Shown in pieces: positions 34,499 through 41,868 of a DNA stretch of 64,000 nucleotides. Made by a program: the position numbers and the translations under genes. Each line of letters opens with the position of its first letter. Positions within the stretch are counted from its first letter, which is position 1. The notes below the pieces were generated by a model. The model was not told where the DNA came from, searched no databases, and saw only the letters and a list, made by a program, of their open reading frames with translations. The stretch comes from Alphaproteobacteria bacterium. Lineage in GTDB: Bacteria; Pseudomonadota; Alphaproteobacteria; Caulobacterales; Caulobacteraceae. The stretch is taken from NCBI GenBank assembly GCA_018821435.1, contig JAHJME010000031.1:124001-188000 (forward strand). The letters run 5' to 3'.

Positions 34499-34974
34499 TG
34501 GCCGACCTCACCCCAGATCTCCCCCCCGAGCACAGCTTGGGCTTTCAGGTCCGCCGCTGCCACCGCGCGTTCGACCGCGTGCTGAGCGGGCACCTCGCGC
34601 CCTCGGGACTGTCGAGCGGCTTCTGGTATTTCCTCCGCGCGCTCTGGCAGGAGAACGGCGCCACCCAGAAGCGCCTGGCCCAGCTCAACAACGTCACCGA
34701 ACCCACGGCCGTCGCGGTGCTGGGCGCCATGGAGCGGATGGGGGTGATCCGCCGCGAACGCAACGCGGTCGACCGCCGCAAGGTCAATGTGTTCCTGACG
34801 GAACGCGCCGACGACCTGAAAGCCGAACTGATGCCCGTCGCCCACCGCATCAACGAGATCGCCGGCGCCGGCATCTCCGCGGCCGAGATCGAAACCTGCC
34901 TGTCGGTCCTGCAGCGCATGTCCGACAACCTGACGCGCGAGGCCACGCGCCTGTCCACGGAGCCCGCCCTGTGA
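34498..34974 (+). CDS. MarR family regulator within the phthalate operon
   Basis: A 158-residue MarR protein: SGFWYFLRALWQENGATQKRLAQLNNVTEPTAVAVLGAMERMGVIRRERNAVDRRKVNVFL in blocks spans HTH and wing. It closely resembles the MarR at 19866-20345. ATG overlaps the decarboxylase TGA and its TGA overlaps the GST GTG, so it is embedded in the operon. Being encoded inside a unit preceded by motif A makes it the leading candidate for the motif A binder. Confidence 0.92.
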   Translation: MADLTPDLPPEHSLGFQVRRCHRAFDRVLSGHLAPSGLSSGFWYFLRALWQENGATQKRLAQLNNVTEPTAVAVLGAMERMGVIRRERNAVDRRKVNVFLTERADDLKAELMPVAHRINEIAGAGISAAEIETCLSVLQRMSDNLTREATRLSTEPAL

Positions 34975-35684
34975 TCACGCTCTACGGTGGCCCGACGCCC
35001 AATTCCCGCAAGGTCGCCATCGCGATGGAGGAGATGGGCCTGACCTGGCGTCTGCACACCATCGACATCCTGGCCGGCGACCAGTTCGCGCCGGATTTCC
35101 TGGCGCTGAACCCCAACAACAAGGCGCCGGTGATCGTCGACGACGAACCGACCGGCGGCGGCGAACCGTTCGTGCTGGCCGAGTCCGGGGCCATCCTCTG
35201 GTACCTGGCGGAAAAGACCGGCCGGTTCCTCCCCGTCGGCGCGCGCGAGCGGGCGATCTGCCACCAGTGGCTGATGTTCCAGATGTCGGGGATCGGGCCG
35301 ATGTTCGGCCAGAACGCCCACTTCTCGTTCTACGCCAAGGACAAGCACGACTATTCGATCGCCCGCTACGCCAACGAGGTGACCCGGCTGCTGCGCGTGC
35401 TGGATGGCCGGCTGGCCGAGACGGCGTTCATGGCCGGCGCCGACTACACCATCGCCGACATGGCCACCTGGCCCTACGTCGCGCGCCAGGTCGACATGCG
35501 GGCGGCCGAGTTCCCGAATCTGAAGCGTTGGGCCGACCTGATCGCGACGCGGCCCGCTGTCGTGCGCGGCGTGGAGGTCGGGCGCGAGACCCTGCGCAAG
35601 GAAACCATCGAGGGCGGCCTGTCGGGCCTCTCGGACGACCAGCGCTCGATCCTGTTCGGCGACAGGCAATACGCGACGCGGTGA
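34971..35684 (+). CDS. Glutathione S-transferase, YfcG/Nu-class type
   Basis: A 237-residue GST, paralogous to 7510-8223: TPNSRKVAIAMEEMGL, LAESGAILWYLAEKTG, QMSGIGPMFGQNAHF and YTIADMATWPYV occur in the same order. GTG 34971 overlaps the MarR stop (GTGA). It is the last gene of the dehydrogenase-decarboxylase-MarR-GST operon. A glutathione-dependent isomerase or reductase step is plausible; maleylpyruvate-type isomerases belong to a different class. Confidence 0.9.
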   Translation: MITLYGGPTPNSRKVAIAMEEMGLTWRLHTIDILAGDQFAPDFLALNPNNKAPVIVDDEPTGGGEPFVLAESGAILWYLAEKTGRFLPVGARERAICHQWLMFQMSGIGPMFGQNAHFSFYAKDKHDYSIARYANEVTRLLRVLDGRLAETAFMAGADYTIADMATWPYVARQVDMRAAEFPNLKRWADLIATRPAVVRGVEVGRETLRKETIEGGLSGLSDDQRSILFGDRQYATR

Positions 35685-35764
35685 GCCGGGACCGCCGATC
35701 CGGCTGGCGCCCGGGCCGCGCTTGAACCACGCTGCCCTGGCTCGCCGCGAGTCTGGGGCCGCCG

Positions 35765-36655
35765 TTGCAGACATCATCTTCGTTCGCTCAGTCGCCGGTC
35801 ACGGCCCTGATCCTGGCCGCCCTCGTCGTGTTGGCCGCAGTCTTCGCGTTCCGATGGTTTCAGGTCGAACGAGGCCGGGCGGCGGCTGGTGAGCGGCGGC
35901 GGCCGGGGCCCATCGATCTCGCCATCGGCGCGGTGGCGAACTTCTTCGATACCCTGGGGATCGGCGCGTTCGCCACGACCACGGCGGCCTTCAAGCTCCT
36001 CCGCCGCGTGCCGGACGAACAGATCCCCGGCACGCTGAACGTCGGCCATGCGCTGCCGACGATGGCCCAGGCGCTGATCTTTATCGCCGTGGTGGATGTG
36101 GAACCGCTGACGCTGGTCAGCATGATCGCCGCGGCGGTCGCCGGGGCCTGGATCGGCGTCGGGTTCGCGGCGCGGGCGCCGCGGCGGGGCATTCAGCTCA
36201 TCATGGGCCTTGCGCTGCTGGTGGCGGCCGGCCTGTTCCTGGCCGCTGTTCTGGGCGTGACGCCGGCCGGCGGCGACGCCAAGGGTCTGGTGGGCGCGAA
36301 GCTGGCCTTGGCGGTCGGCGCGAACTTCGTGCTGGGCGCCCTGATGATGCTGGGCATCGGCCTCTATGCGCCGTGCCTGATCCTGGTCGCCTTGCTGGGC
36401 ATGAGCCCGCTGGTGGCGTTCCCGATCATGATGGGATCCTGCGCCTTCCTGATGCCGGTGGGCGGCGCGCGGTTCGTGGCGAGCGGCCGCTACAGCCTGC
36501 GGGCGGCCGCGGGCCTGGCGGTCGGCGGCATTCCAGCAGTCCTGGTCGCCGCCTACGTCGTGAAGTCCCTGCCGCTCGACTGGCTGCGGGTGCTGGTGAT
36601 CGTCGTGGCCGTCTATGCCGCGATCAGCATGCTGTGGTCCGCCCGCCGCGCTTAG
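35765..36655 (+). CDS. TauE/SafE family membrane transporter
   Basis: A 296-residue protein with about eight transmembrane helices and the repeated GAxANFxDTLGIG and FPIMMGSCAFLMPVG blocks of TauE/SafE. Members are linked to sulfite or sulfonate export. Start TTG 35765 is the only early option. A role in exporting or importing an aromatic sulfonate or acid would be speculative. It overlaps the convergent DUF3237 gene by 4 nt. Confidence 0.88.
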   Translation: MQTSSSFAQSPVTALILAALVVLAAVFAFRWFQVERGRAAAGERRRPGPIDLAIGAVANFFDTLGIGAFATTTAAFKLLRRVPDEQIPGTLNVGHALPTMAQALIFIAVVDVEPLTLVSMIAAAVAGAWIGVGFAARAPRRGIQLIMGLALLVAAGLFLAAVLGVTPAGGDAKGLVGAKLALAVGANFVLGALMMLGIGLYAPCLILVALLGMSPLVAFPIMMGSCAFLMPVGGARFVASGRYSLRAAAGLAVGGIPAVLVAAYVVKSLPLDWLRVLVIVVAVYAAISMLWSARRA

Positions 36656-37152
36656 GTGATCGCGTAGATGAAGTGGTTGATGCCGGTGGTGGTGCGCTCG
36701 CCGCAACCGATGCTCATGACCGCGTTGAGCCACAGGTAGCGCGGGTCGGCGGTTTCGAAGACCGGGGCGATGCGGATCAGGTAGCGCGACGGGTCGACGT
36801 CCGGCTGCGCGGGGTCGCGGAAGGCGGCGCCGACATCCGGTGGGATCAGGGTGCGGCCGGAGTAGGTGACATAGATCAGCGCGCCGTCGTCGGTCTTCCA
36901 GACGCTGCGCGCGTCGAAAGCGCCGATGGCCGCGCCGTCCGGCCCTTCGCCGCTCTCCGACCAGTTGCCGCCGCCGGGCAGGATGTCGCCCTTCAGCCGC
37001 GCCCCTTCGAACCGGCCGCCAGTGATGTAGCCGATGCGGCGGTTGCGCCAGGGCGACTGGCCCATGGCCATGATCTCGCCCGCCACCTCGAAGGCCGCGA
37101 CGCAGAGGGGCTCGCTCTTCAGCGAACGGCTGCCGAATTCGGACTGGGACAC
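36652..37152 (-). CDS. DUF3237 family protein
   Basis: A 166-residue full-length DUF3237 protein. Core blocks SVWKTDDGALIYVTYSGR and FETADPRYLWLNAVMSIGCGE match the partial copy at 1-378. The N-terminal half includes AFEVAGEIMAMG and GGRFEGARLKGDILPGG. The start ATG lies 16 nt from the motif A operator shared with the divergent S15 hydrolase. Function unknown; likely catabolic by context. Confidence 0.88.
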   Translation of the reverse strand: MSQSEFGSRSLKSEPLCVAAFEVAGEIMAMGQSPWRNRRIGYITGGRFEGARLKGDILPGGGNWSESGEGPDGAAIGAFDARSVWKTDDGALIYVTYSGRTLIPPDVGAAFRDPAQPDVDPSRYLIRIAPVFETADPRYLWLNAVMSIGCGERTTTGINHFIYAIT

Positions 37153-37167
37153 AGGCGAGGCTCCTTT

Positions 37168-37183
37168 GCTTAGAGAGCTAAGC
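37168..37183. promoter_or_regulatory. Motif A operator copy 7 (perfect palindrome)
   Basis: GCTTAG-AGAG-CTAAGC is a perfect 6-bp inverted repeat with a 4-bp spacer, between the divergent DUF3237 and S15 hydrolase genes. It is the cleanest copy of the motif in the window. Confidence 0.75.
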
Positions 37184-37271
37184 GTATGGGGCTGCCCCTG
37201 CGGCGGTCAACGCCGCATCGACAGCGGCGCGCCAACCACGGCATCCTGTTTCCTTGGCGTGGAGAGCAGGC

Positions 37272-39203
37272 ATGGCGGCGGAGCGAGGAACGGCGATCGA
37301 CAGGCGGACGCTGGGCCTGCGGTTCCTGCAGCTCGCCGCCGTTCTGGTCGTTCCGGCGTTTCCGGCCATCGCCGCCGAGGCTGTCGGCCCCTATGAGGTG
37401 GTGGTGCGCCCGAACGTCATGGTCGCCATGCGCGACGGCGTGAAACTGGCCACCGACCTCTATCTGCCCGCCCGAGGCGGCGCACCCGCGCCCGGTCGCT
37501 TCCCGGCGATCCTGGAGCGCACGCCCTACGGCAAGTCGCAGGCGACCACGCGGCACGCCAGCGTCGAGATCGCCCGGTTCCTGGCCAGCCACGGCTATGT
37601 GGTCGTCTATCAGGACGTGCGCGGCCGCGGCGGGTCGGAAGGCGCCTACGTCAAATACCTCAGCGACGGGAACGATGGCTTCGACTGCTGCCAGTGGGTG
37701 GTGGCTCAACCCTGGTGCGACGGCAAGATCGGGGCCCACGGCCTGTCGTACGGCGCGCATACGACGACGGCGCTGGCCTGCGCCGGGGCGCCGGGCGTGG
37801 CGGCGCTGTTCATCAACTCCGGCGGCTTCTCCAACGCCTACCAGGGCGGCATCCGCCAGGGCGGCGCGTTCGAGCTGAAGCAGGTGACCTGGGCGCTGAA
37901 CCAGGCGCTGGAGGCGCCGGAGGTCCGCGCTGACGCCAAGCTCTCCGCCGCACTGGAGGCCATCGACATCAAGGCCTGGCTGGCGCGCATGCCCTGGACG
38001 CGCGGTGCGTCGCCGCTCAGCGCCGTGCCCGAGTACGAGGACTACGTCTTCGACCAATGGGAGGCGGGTGACTTCGACGGCTTCTGGAAGCAGCTCGGCA
38101 TCTATGCCGAGGGCTACTACGGCGCCTTCGTGGATGCGCCGACGATCTGGATGTCGTCCTGGTACGACCCCTATCCGCGCACCGCGACCGACAACTATGT
38201 GGCGCTGTCCAAGGCAAAGCGCGGCCCCCAGCGGCTGATCCTCGGACCCTGGACCCATGGCAACAACCATCAGACATTCGCCGGCGACGTGGACTTCGGC
38301 CCGGCCGCCCGGCTGGCCGGCAATGTCGCGCCGGACATCACCACCCTGCGCAAACGCTGGTTCGACCGTTGGGTGAAGGGCGAGCGGAACGGCGTCGACG
38401 ACGAGCCGGCGGTGCGGATCTTCGTCATGGGCGGCGGGTCGGGGCGCGAGAACGCAGAGGGCCGGCTGGACCACGGCGGCCGCTGGCGGCGTGAGGCGGC
38501 CTGGCCGCTGCCGGACGCCAAGCCGACGCGGTTTCACCTGCACCCCGATGGCGGGCTGGCCGAGGCGACACCCCGGGCCGGGCAGCGCACTTTCCGCTAC
38601 GATCCCCGCCACCCGGTCCCCAGCATCGGCGGCACGATCACCTCGGGCGAGCCGGTGATGGTCGGCGGCGCCTTCGACCAGCGGGAGGGGCCGGCGTTCT
38701 ATGGCTCGGAGCAGATGGGCCGCGCGCTCTCGGACCGGCCCGACGTGCTGTCGTTCCAGACGCCGGTGCTGACCCGCGACGTGGAGGTCACCGGCGCCAT
38801 CGAGGCCGAGTTCTGGGTCGCCACCGACGGCCCCGACACCGACTTCACCCTGAAGATGATCGATCTGCACCCGCCCAGCGCCGACTATCCCCAGGGCTAC
38901 GCCATGAATCTGACCGACGGCATCCTGCGCTGCCGCTACCGGGAGAGCTGGGAGCATCCGTCGCTGATGGTCCCGGGCCGCGTCTATCGCATCCGCATCC
39001 AGGCCTTCCCGACCTCCAACCTGTTCAAGGCAGGTCACCGCATCCGCCTCGACGTCGCCTCCAGCAACTATCCGCACTTCGACCTGAACCCGAACACCGG
39101 GGAGCCGGAGGGGCGCTGGACCCGATCGCGGATCGCGACCAACACGGTGTTCATGGGCGGCGACCGCGCCTCGGCGGTGATCCTGCCGGTGGTCAGTCGA
39201 TGA
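37272..39203 (+). CDS. CocE/NonD (S15) family hydrolase, exported
   Basis: A 643-residue X-Pro dipeptidyl-peptidase/CocE-type hydrolase. An N-terminal hydrophobic leader (residues 20-40, AAVLVVPAFPAIAAEA) suggests export. The catalytic core shows VVYQDVRGRGGSEG, the nucleophile GLSYGAHTTT and an acid/His region before a C-terminal jelly-roll domain (SDRPDVLSFQTPVLTRDVEVTG). CocE relatives hydrolyse aromatic esters such as benzoylecgonine, which fits an outside-in ester catabolism. ATG 37272 has GGAG upstream; TTG 37254 is less likely. The end overlaps the P450 gene by 11 nt tail to tail. Confidence 0.92.
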   Translation: MAAERGTAIDRRTLGLRFLQLAAVLVVPAFPAIAAEAVGPYEVVVRPNVMVAMRDGVKLATDLYLPARGGAPAPGRFPAILERTPYGKSQATTRHASVEIARFLASHGYVVVYQDVRGRGGSEGAYVKYLSDGNDGFDCCQWVVAQPWCDGKIGAHGLSYGAHTTTALACAGAPGVAALFINSGGFSNAYQGGIRQGGAFELKQVTWALNQALEAPEVRADAKLSAALEAIDIKAWLARMPWTRGASPLSAVPEYEDYVFDQWEAGDFDGFWKQLGIYAEGYYGAFVDAPTIWMSSWYDPYPRTATDNYVALSKAKRGPQRLILGPWTHGNNHQTFAGDVDFGPAARLAGNVAPDITTLRKRWFDRWVKGERNGVDDEPAVRIFVMGGGSGRENAEGRLDHGGRWRREAAWPLPDAKPTRFHLHPDGGLAEATPRAGQRTFRYDPRHPVPSIGGTITSGEPVMVGGAFDQREGPAFYGSEQMGRALSDRPDVLSFQTPVLTRDVEVTGAIEAEFWVATDGPDTDFTLKMIDLHPPSADYPQGYAMNLTDGILRCRYRESWEHPSLMVPGRVYRIRIQAFPTSNLFKAGHRIRLDVASSNYPHFDLNPNTGEPEGRWTRSRIATNTVFMGGDRASAVILPVVSR

Positions 39204-40395
39204 CGCCGGCGATCCGCACCCGCAGCCGGCGCGGCCCGCGCAGGGTGGGGTTGATCCGGTAGGGCGGCGGCTCGTCCAGCAATACCGGGTCCACCAGCCG
39301 CCGGGCCATCTCGCGGAGCGCGACCTGTCCCTCCAGCCGGGCCAGCGGCGCGCCGAAGCACGCGTGGATGCCGCTGCCGAAGCCCAGGTGGGCGTTGTTC
39401 GCCCGGTCGGGGATGAAGCGGTCCGCGTGCTGGAACCGCGCGGGATCGCGGTTGGCGCAGGCCAGCATCAGCCGGATCGCCGACCCGGCCGGGATCGTCA
39501 CCCCGCCCGCGTCCACGTCGGCCAGGGTCGAGCGGAAGGTGAAGTGGACCGGCGGCTCATAGCGCAGCAGCTCCTCGACCAGCGGGGTCTCCAACCCCGG
39601 CTCGGCCTTCAGCCGCGCCAGCACGTCCGGCTTGCGCAGCAAGGTCAGCATGCCGTTGGCGATCAGGTTCACCGTGGTCTCGTGGCCGGCCAGCAGCAGC
39701 AGGATCGCCACGCCCGTGAGCTCGGGTGACGACAACGCGCCCTCCGGCCCGTCGTCGTTGGCCAGACGCGACAGCATGTCGTCGCGCGGGTCGCGCCGCT
39801 TGGCCTGGATCAGGCCCATCATGTAGGCGCCCAGTTCCATGATCGCGGCCTGGACGCCGGCGGACGGCGAACGGTCGCGCGGGTCCCAGTCGGCGGCCTG
39901 AACGATGGCCTCGGCCCAGACGTGGAACTTCGGTTCGTCCTCGCGCGGCACGCCCAGCAGGTCGGCGACCACGGTGACGGGGAAGGGGTAGGCGACGTCG
40001 GCCACCACATCGATCTCGTCGCGACCCCGCAGGGCGTCGATCAGCAGGGTCGCCTGGCCGAACAGGTGCGGCCGCATGGCCTCGACCCGGCCGGGATCGT
40101 TGGGCGGTCCGAAGTGGCGCATGGTCAGCCGCCGCACCCGGTCGTGCCCCGGCGGATCCATGTTGAGAAAGCTGAACGGCGGGCTGGGTGGGGCGGGCGA
40201 ATTGGCCGGATCGGCGCTGAGCCGCGGGTCGCCCAGCAGGGCGGCGACCTCGGCGTAGCCGGTGACGACATAGCTGCCATCGGGCTCCTGGAAGACCGCC
40301 CGCTCGCGCAGCCTGTCGTACAGCGGATAGGGGTCGTGGCGGCTGTCGGCGTCCAGAATCCGCTGCAGCAGCGTCCCTTCGCGGGCCTCGCTCAT
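39193..40395 (-). CDS. Cytochrome P450
   Basis: A 400-residue soluble bacterial P450. I-helix motif LLLAGHETTVNL, K-helix ExxR in VEELLRYEPP, and heme-binding FGSGIHACFGAPLAR with the axial cysteine. It is coupled by ATGA to the ferredoxin reductase gene and lies in a three-gene ferredoxin-reductase-P450 operon. It oxygenates a small hydrophobic substrate, possibly by ether cleavage or hydroxylation; the substrate cannot be deduced. Confidence 0.95.
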   Translation of the reverse strand: MSEAREGTLLQRILDADSRHDPYPLYDRLRERAVFQEPDGSYVVTGYAEVAALLGDPRLSADPANSPAPPSPPFSFLNMDPPGHDRVRRLTMRHFGPPNDPGRVEAMRPHLFGQATLLIDALRGRDEIDVVADVAYPFPVTVVADLLGVPREDEPKFHVWAEAIVQAADWDPRDRSPSAGVQAAIMELGAYMMGLIQAKRRDPRDDMLSRLANDDGPEGALSSPELTGVAILLLLAGHETTVNLIANGMLTLLRKPDVLARLKAEPGLETPLVEELLRYEPPVHFTFRSTLADVDAGGVTIPAGSAIRLMLACANRDPARFQHADRFIPDRANNAHLGFGSGIHACFGAPLARLEGQVALREMARRLVDPVLLDEPPPYRINPTLRGPRRLRVRIAGVID

Positions 40396-41654
40396 GACGC
40401 AAGCTCCTTCTGCGGGGAGATGGGGGCGTCGACGCGCCGGTAGGTGGGCGGGAAGGCGGCGCCGGCGCGGATCTGGGCCTCGTAGAACGACAGCCAGTGG
40501 GCCTGGTTGACCGTGGCCACCGCCACCAGCCGGTCGCCCCGGCCATAGCCCACCACGAACCGACCGCTCTCCACGGACCCCTGCAGCAGGACGGTGGCGT
40601 CGGCCCGCTCCGGCGCCCCGGCCAGCTTCAGGCAGGCGCCGAACTGCATGGACCAGAAGGCGGGCAGGGCGTCGATGCGGCGCAGGTCGGGATCCGCGCG
40701 CAGGATGTTCGCGCCGGCCACGGCGGCCTGTTCGCACGCCGCGCCCCAGTGCTCGGTGCGCAGGGGCTCGCCAGGGAAGCGGGGGTGTTCGATCCGCACG
40801 ACATCGCCCGCGCCGAACACGCCGGCGACCGGCTGGCCGGCGGTGTCCAGCGCGCGGCAGGCGCTGTCGCAGAGCAGGCCCTGGGGTCCGGCGGCCAGTC
40901 CGGAGCCGGCCAGCCATTCGACATTCGGCGCGGCGCCGAGGCAGACCACGGCCACGGTCGCCTCGACCCGCGCGCCGTCGCCCAGGACCACGACCGCCAA
41001 TCGGCCCGTCCCATCGTCTTCGAACCCGGCGACCGCGACGCCCGTGCGCAGATCGACGCCGTGCGCGCCCTGCAGATCGGCCGCGAACGCCCCGATCGTG
41101 TCGCCCAGCGCCCGCAGCAACGGCGCGCCCGTGGCTTCGACCACCGTGACCGGAAGGCCGGCGTCGATGCACGACGACGCCACTTCGCAGCCGGTGAACC
41201 CCGCGCCGATGACCACGACCCGGCCGGGTCGAGCGGCCAGCCGCGCGCGCAAGGCGGCCGCGTCCCCCCGCGTCCGCAAGACGAACACGCCGTCCAGCGC
41301 GGCCTCGGCCGCTACGGGCCATGGCCGGGCGCGGGCGCCGGTGGCGATCACCAACTGGTCGAAGGCGATGCGCGCGCCGTCCGCCAGCCCGACGGAACGT
41401 CCCGCCAGATCCAGGTCGGCGGCGGCCGCGCCCAGCCGCCAGTCGGCGTCGACGGCCCGTAGCGCCGGCAGCTCGGTCTGGTCCGCCCCGACCCAGCCGC
41501 TCAGCACCTGTTTCGACAGCGGCGGCCGGTCGTAGGGCGGATGCGGCTCGTCGCCGACGAGGGTGATGCGCCCGCCGAAGCCCGCGTCGCGCAGGGCCTC
41601 GGCGGTGCGCAGGCCGGCCAGGGAGGCGCCGGCGATGAGCACGTGGGCGCTCAC
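40392..41654 (-). CDS. FAD-dependent ferredoxin reductase
   Basis: A 420-residue reductase of the putidaredoxin reductase type. FAD site HVLIAGASLAGLRTAEAL at the N-terminus, PPYDRPPLSKQVL, the NAD motif RVVVIGAGFTGCEVA near residue 145, and GVFGAGDVVRIEH. It passes electrons from NAD(P)H to the adjacent ferredoxin and P450. GTG 41654 overlaps the ferredoxin TGA; the stop overlaps the P450 ATG. It could also serve the reductase-less Rieske enzymes. Confidence 0.93.
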   Translation of the reverse strand: MSAHVLIAGASLAGLRTAEALRDAGFGGRITLVGDEPHPPYDRPPLSKQVLSGWVGADQTELPALRAVDADWRLGAAAADLDLAGRSVGLADGARIAFDQLVIATGARARPWPVAAEAALDGVFVLRTRGDAAALRARLAARPGRVVVIGAGFTGCEVASSCIDAGLPVTVVEATGAPLLRALGDTIGAFAADLQGAHGVDLRTGVAVAGFEDDGTGRLAVVVLGDGARVEATVAVVCLGAAPNVEWLAGSGLAAGPQGLLCDSACRALDTAGQPVAGVFGAGDVVRIEHPRFPGEPLRTEHWGAACEQAAVAGANILRADPDLRRIDALPAFWSMQFGACLKLAGAPERADATVLLQGSVESGRFVVGYGRGDRLVAVATVNQAHWLSFYEAQIRAGAAFPPTYRRVDAPISPQKELAS

Positions 41655-41854
41655 GGCCCGACGTCGCGGTAGTCGATCAGGATCGCCTGGGTCGGGCATG
41701 CCGCCGCCGCCCGGACCACCGTTTCCCGCAGCCCGTCGTCTGGCTGGGGGTGGTAGGCCAGCACCTGCTCGGTCTCGAGCCGGAACGTGTCCGGCGCGAG
41801 GAAGCAGCATTGGGCGTAGAACTGGCAGCGGTTGAGGTCGACGGCGATGCGCAT
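41651..41854 (-). CDS. [3Fe-4S] P450-type ferredoxin
   Basis: A 67-residue single-cluster ferredoxin. Cysteines C10, C16 and C53 (RCQFYAQCC ... ACPTQAI) match the three-cysteine [3Fe-4S] pattern found beside actinobacterial and alphaproteobacterial P450s; C17 is an extra neighbour. It is the first gene of the P450 electron-transfer operon. Confidence 0.92.
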   Translation of the reverse strand: MRIAVDLNRCQFYAQCCFLAPDTFRLETEQVLAYHPQPDDGLRETVVRAAAACPTQAILIDYRDVGP

Positions 41855-41868
41855 GGCGCCGCCCCGGC

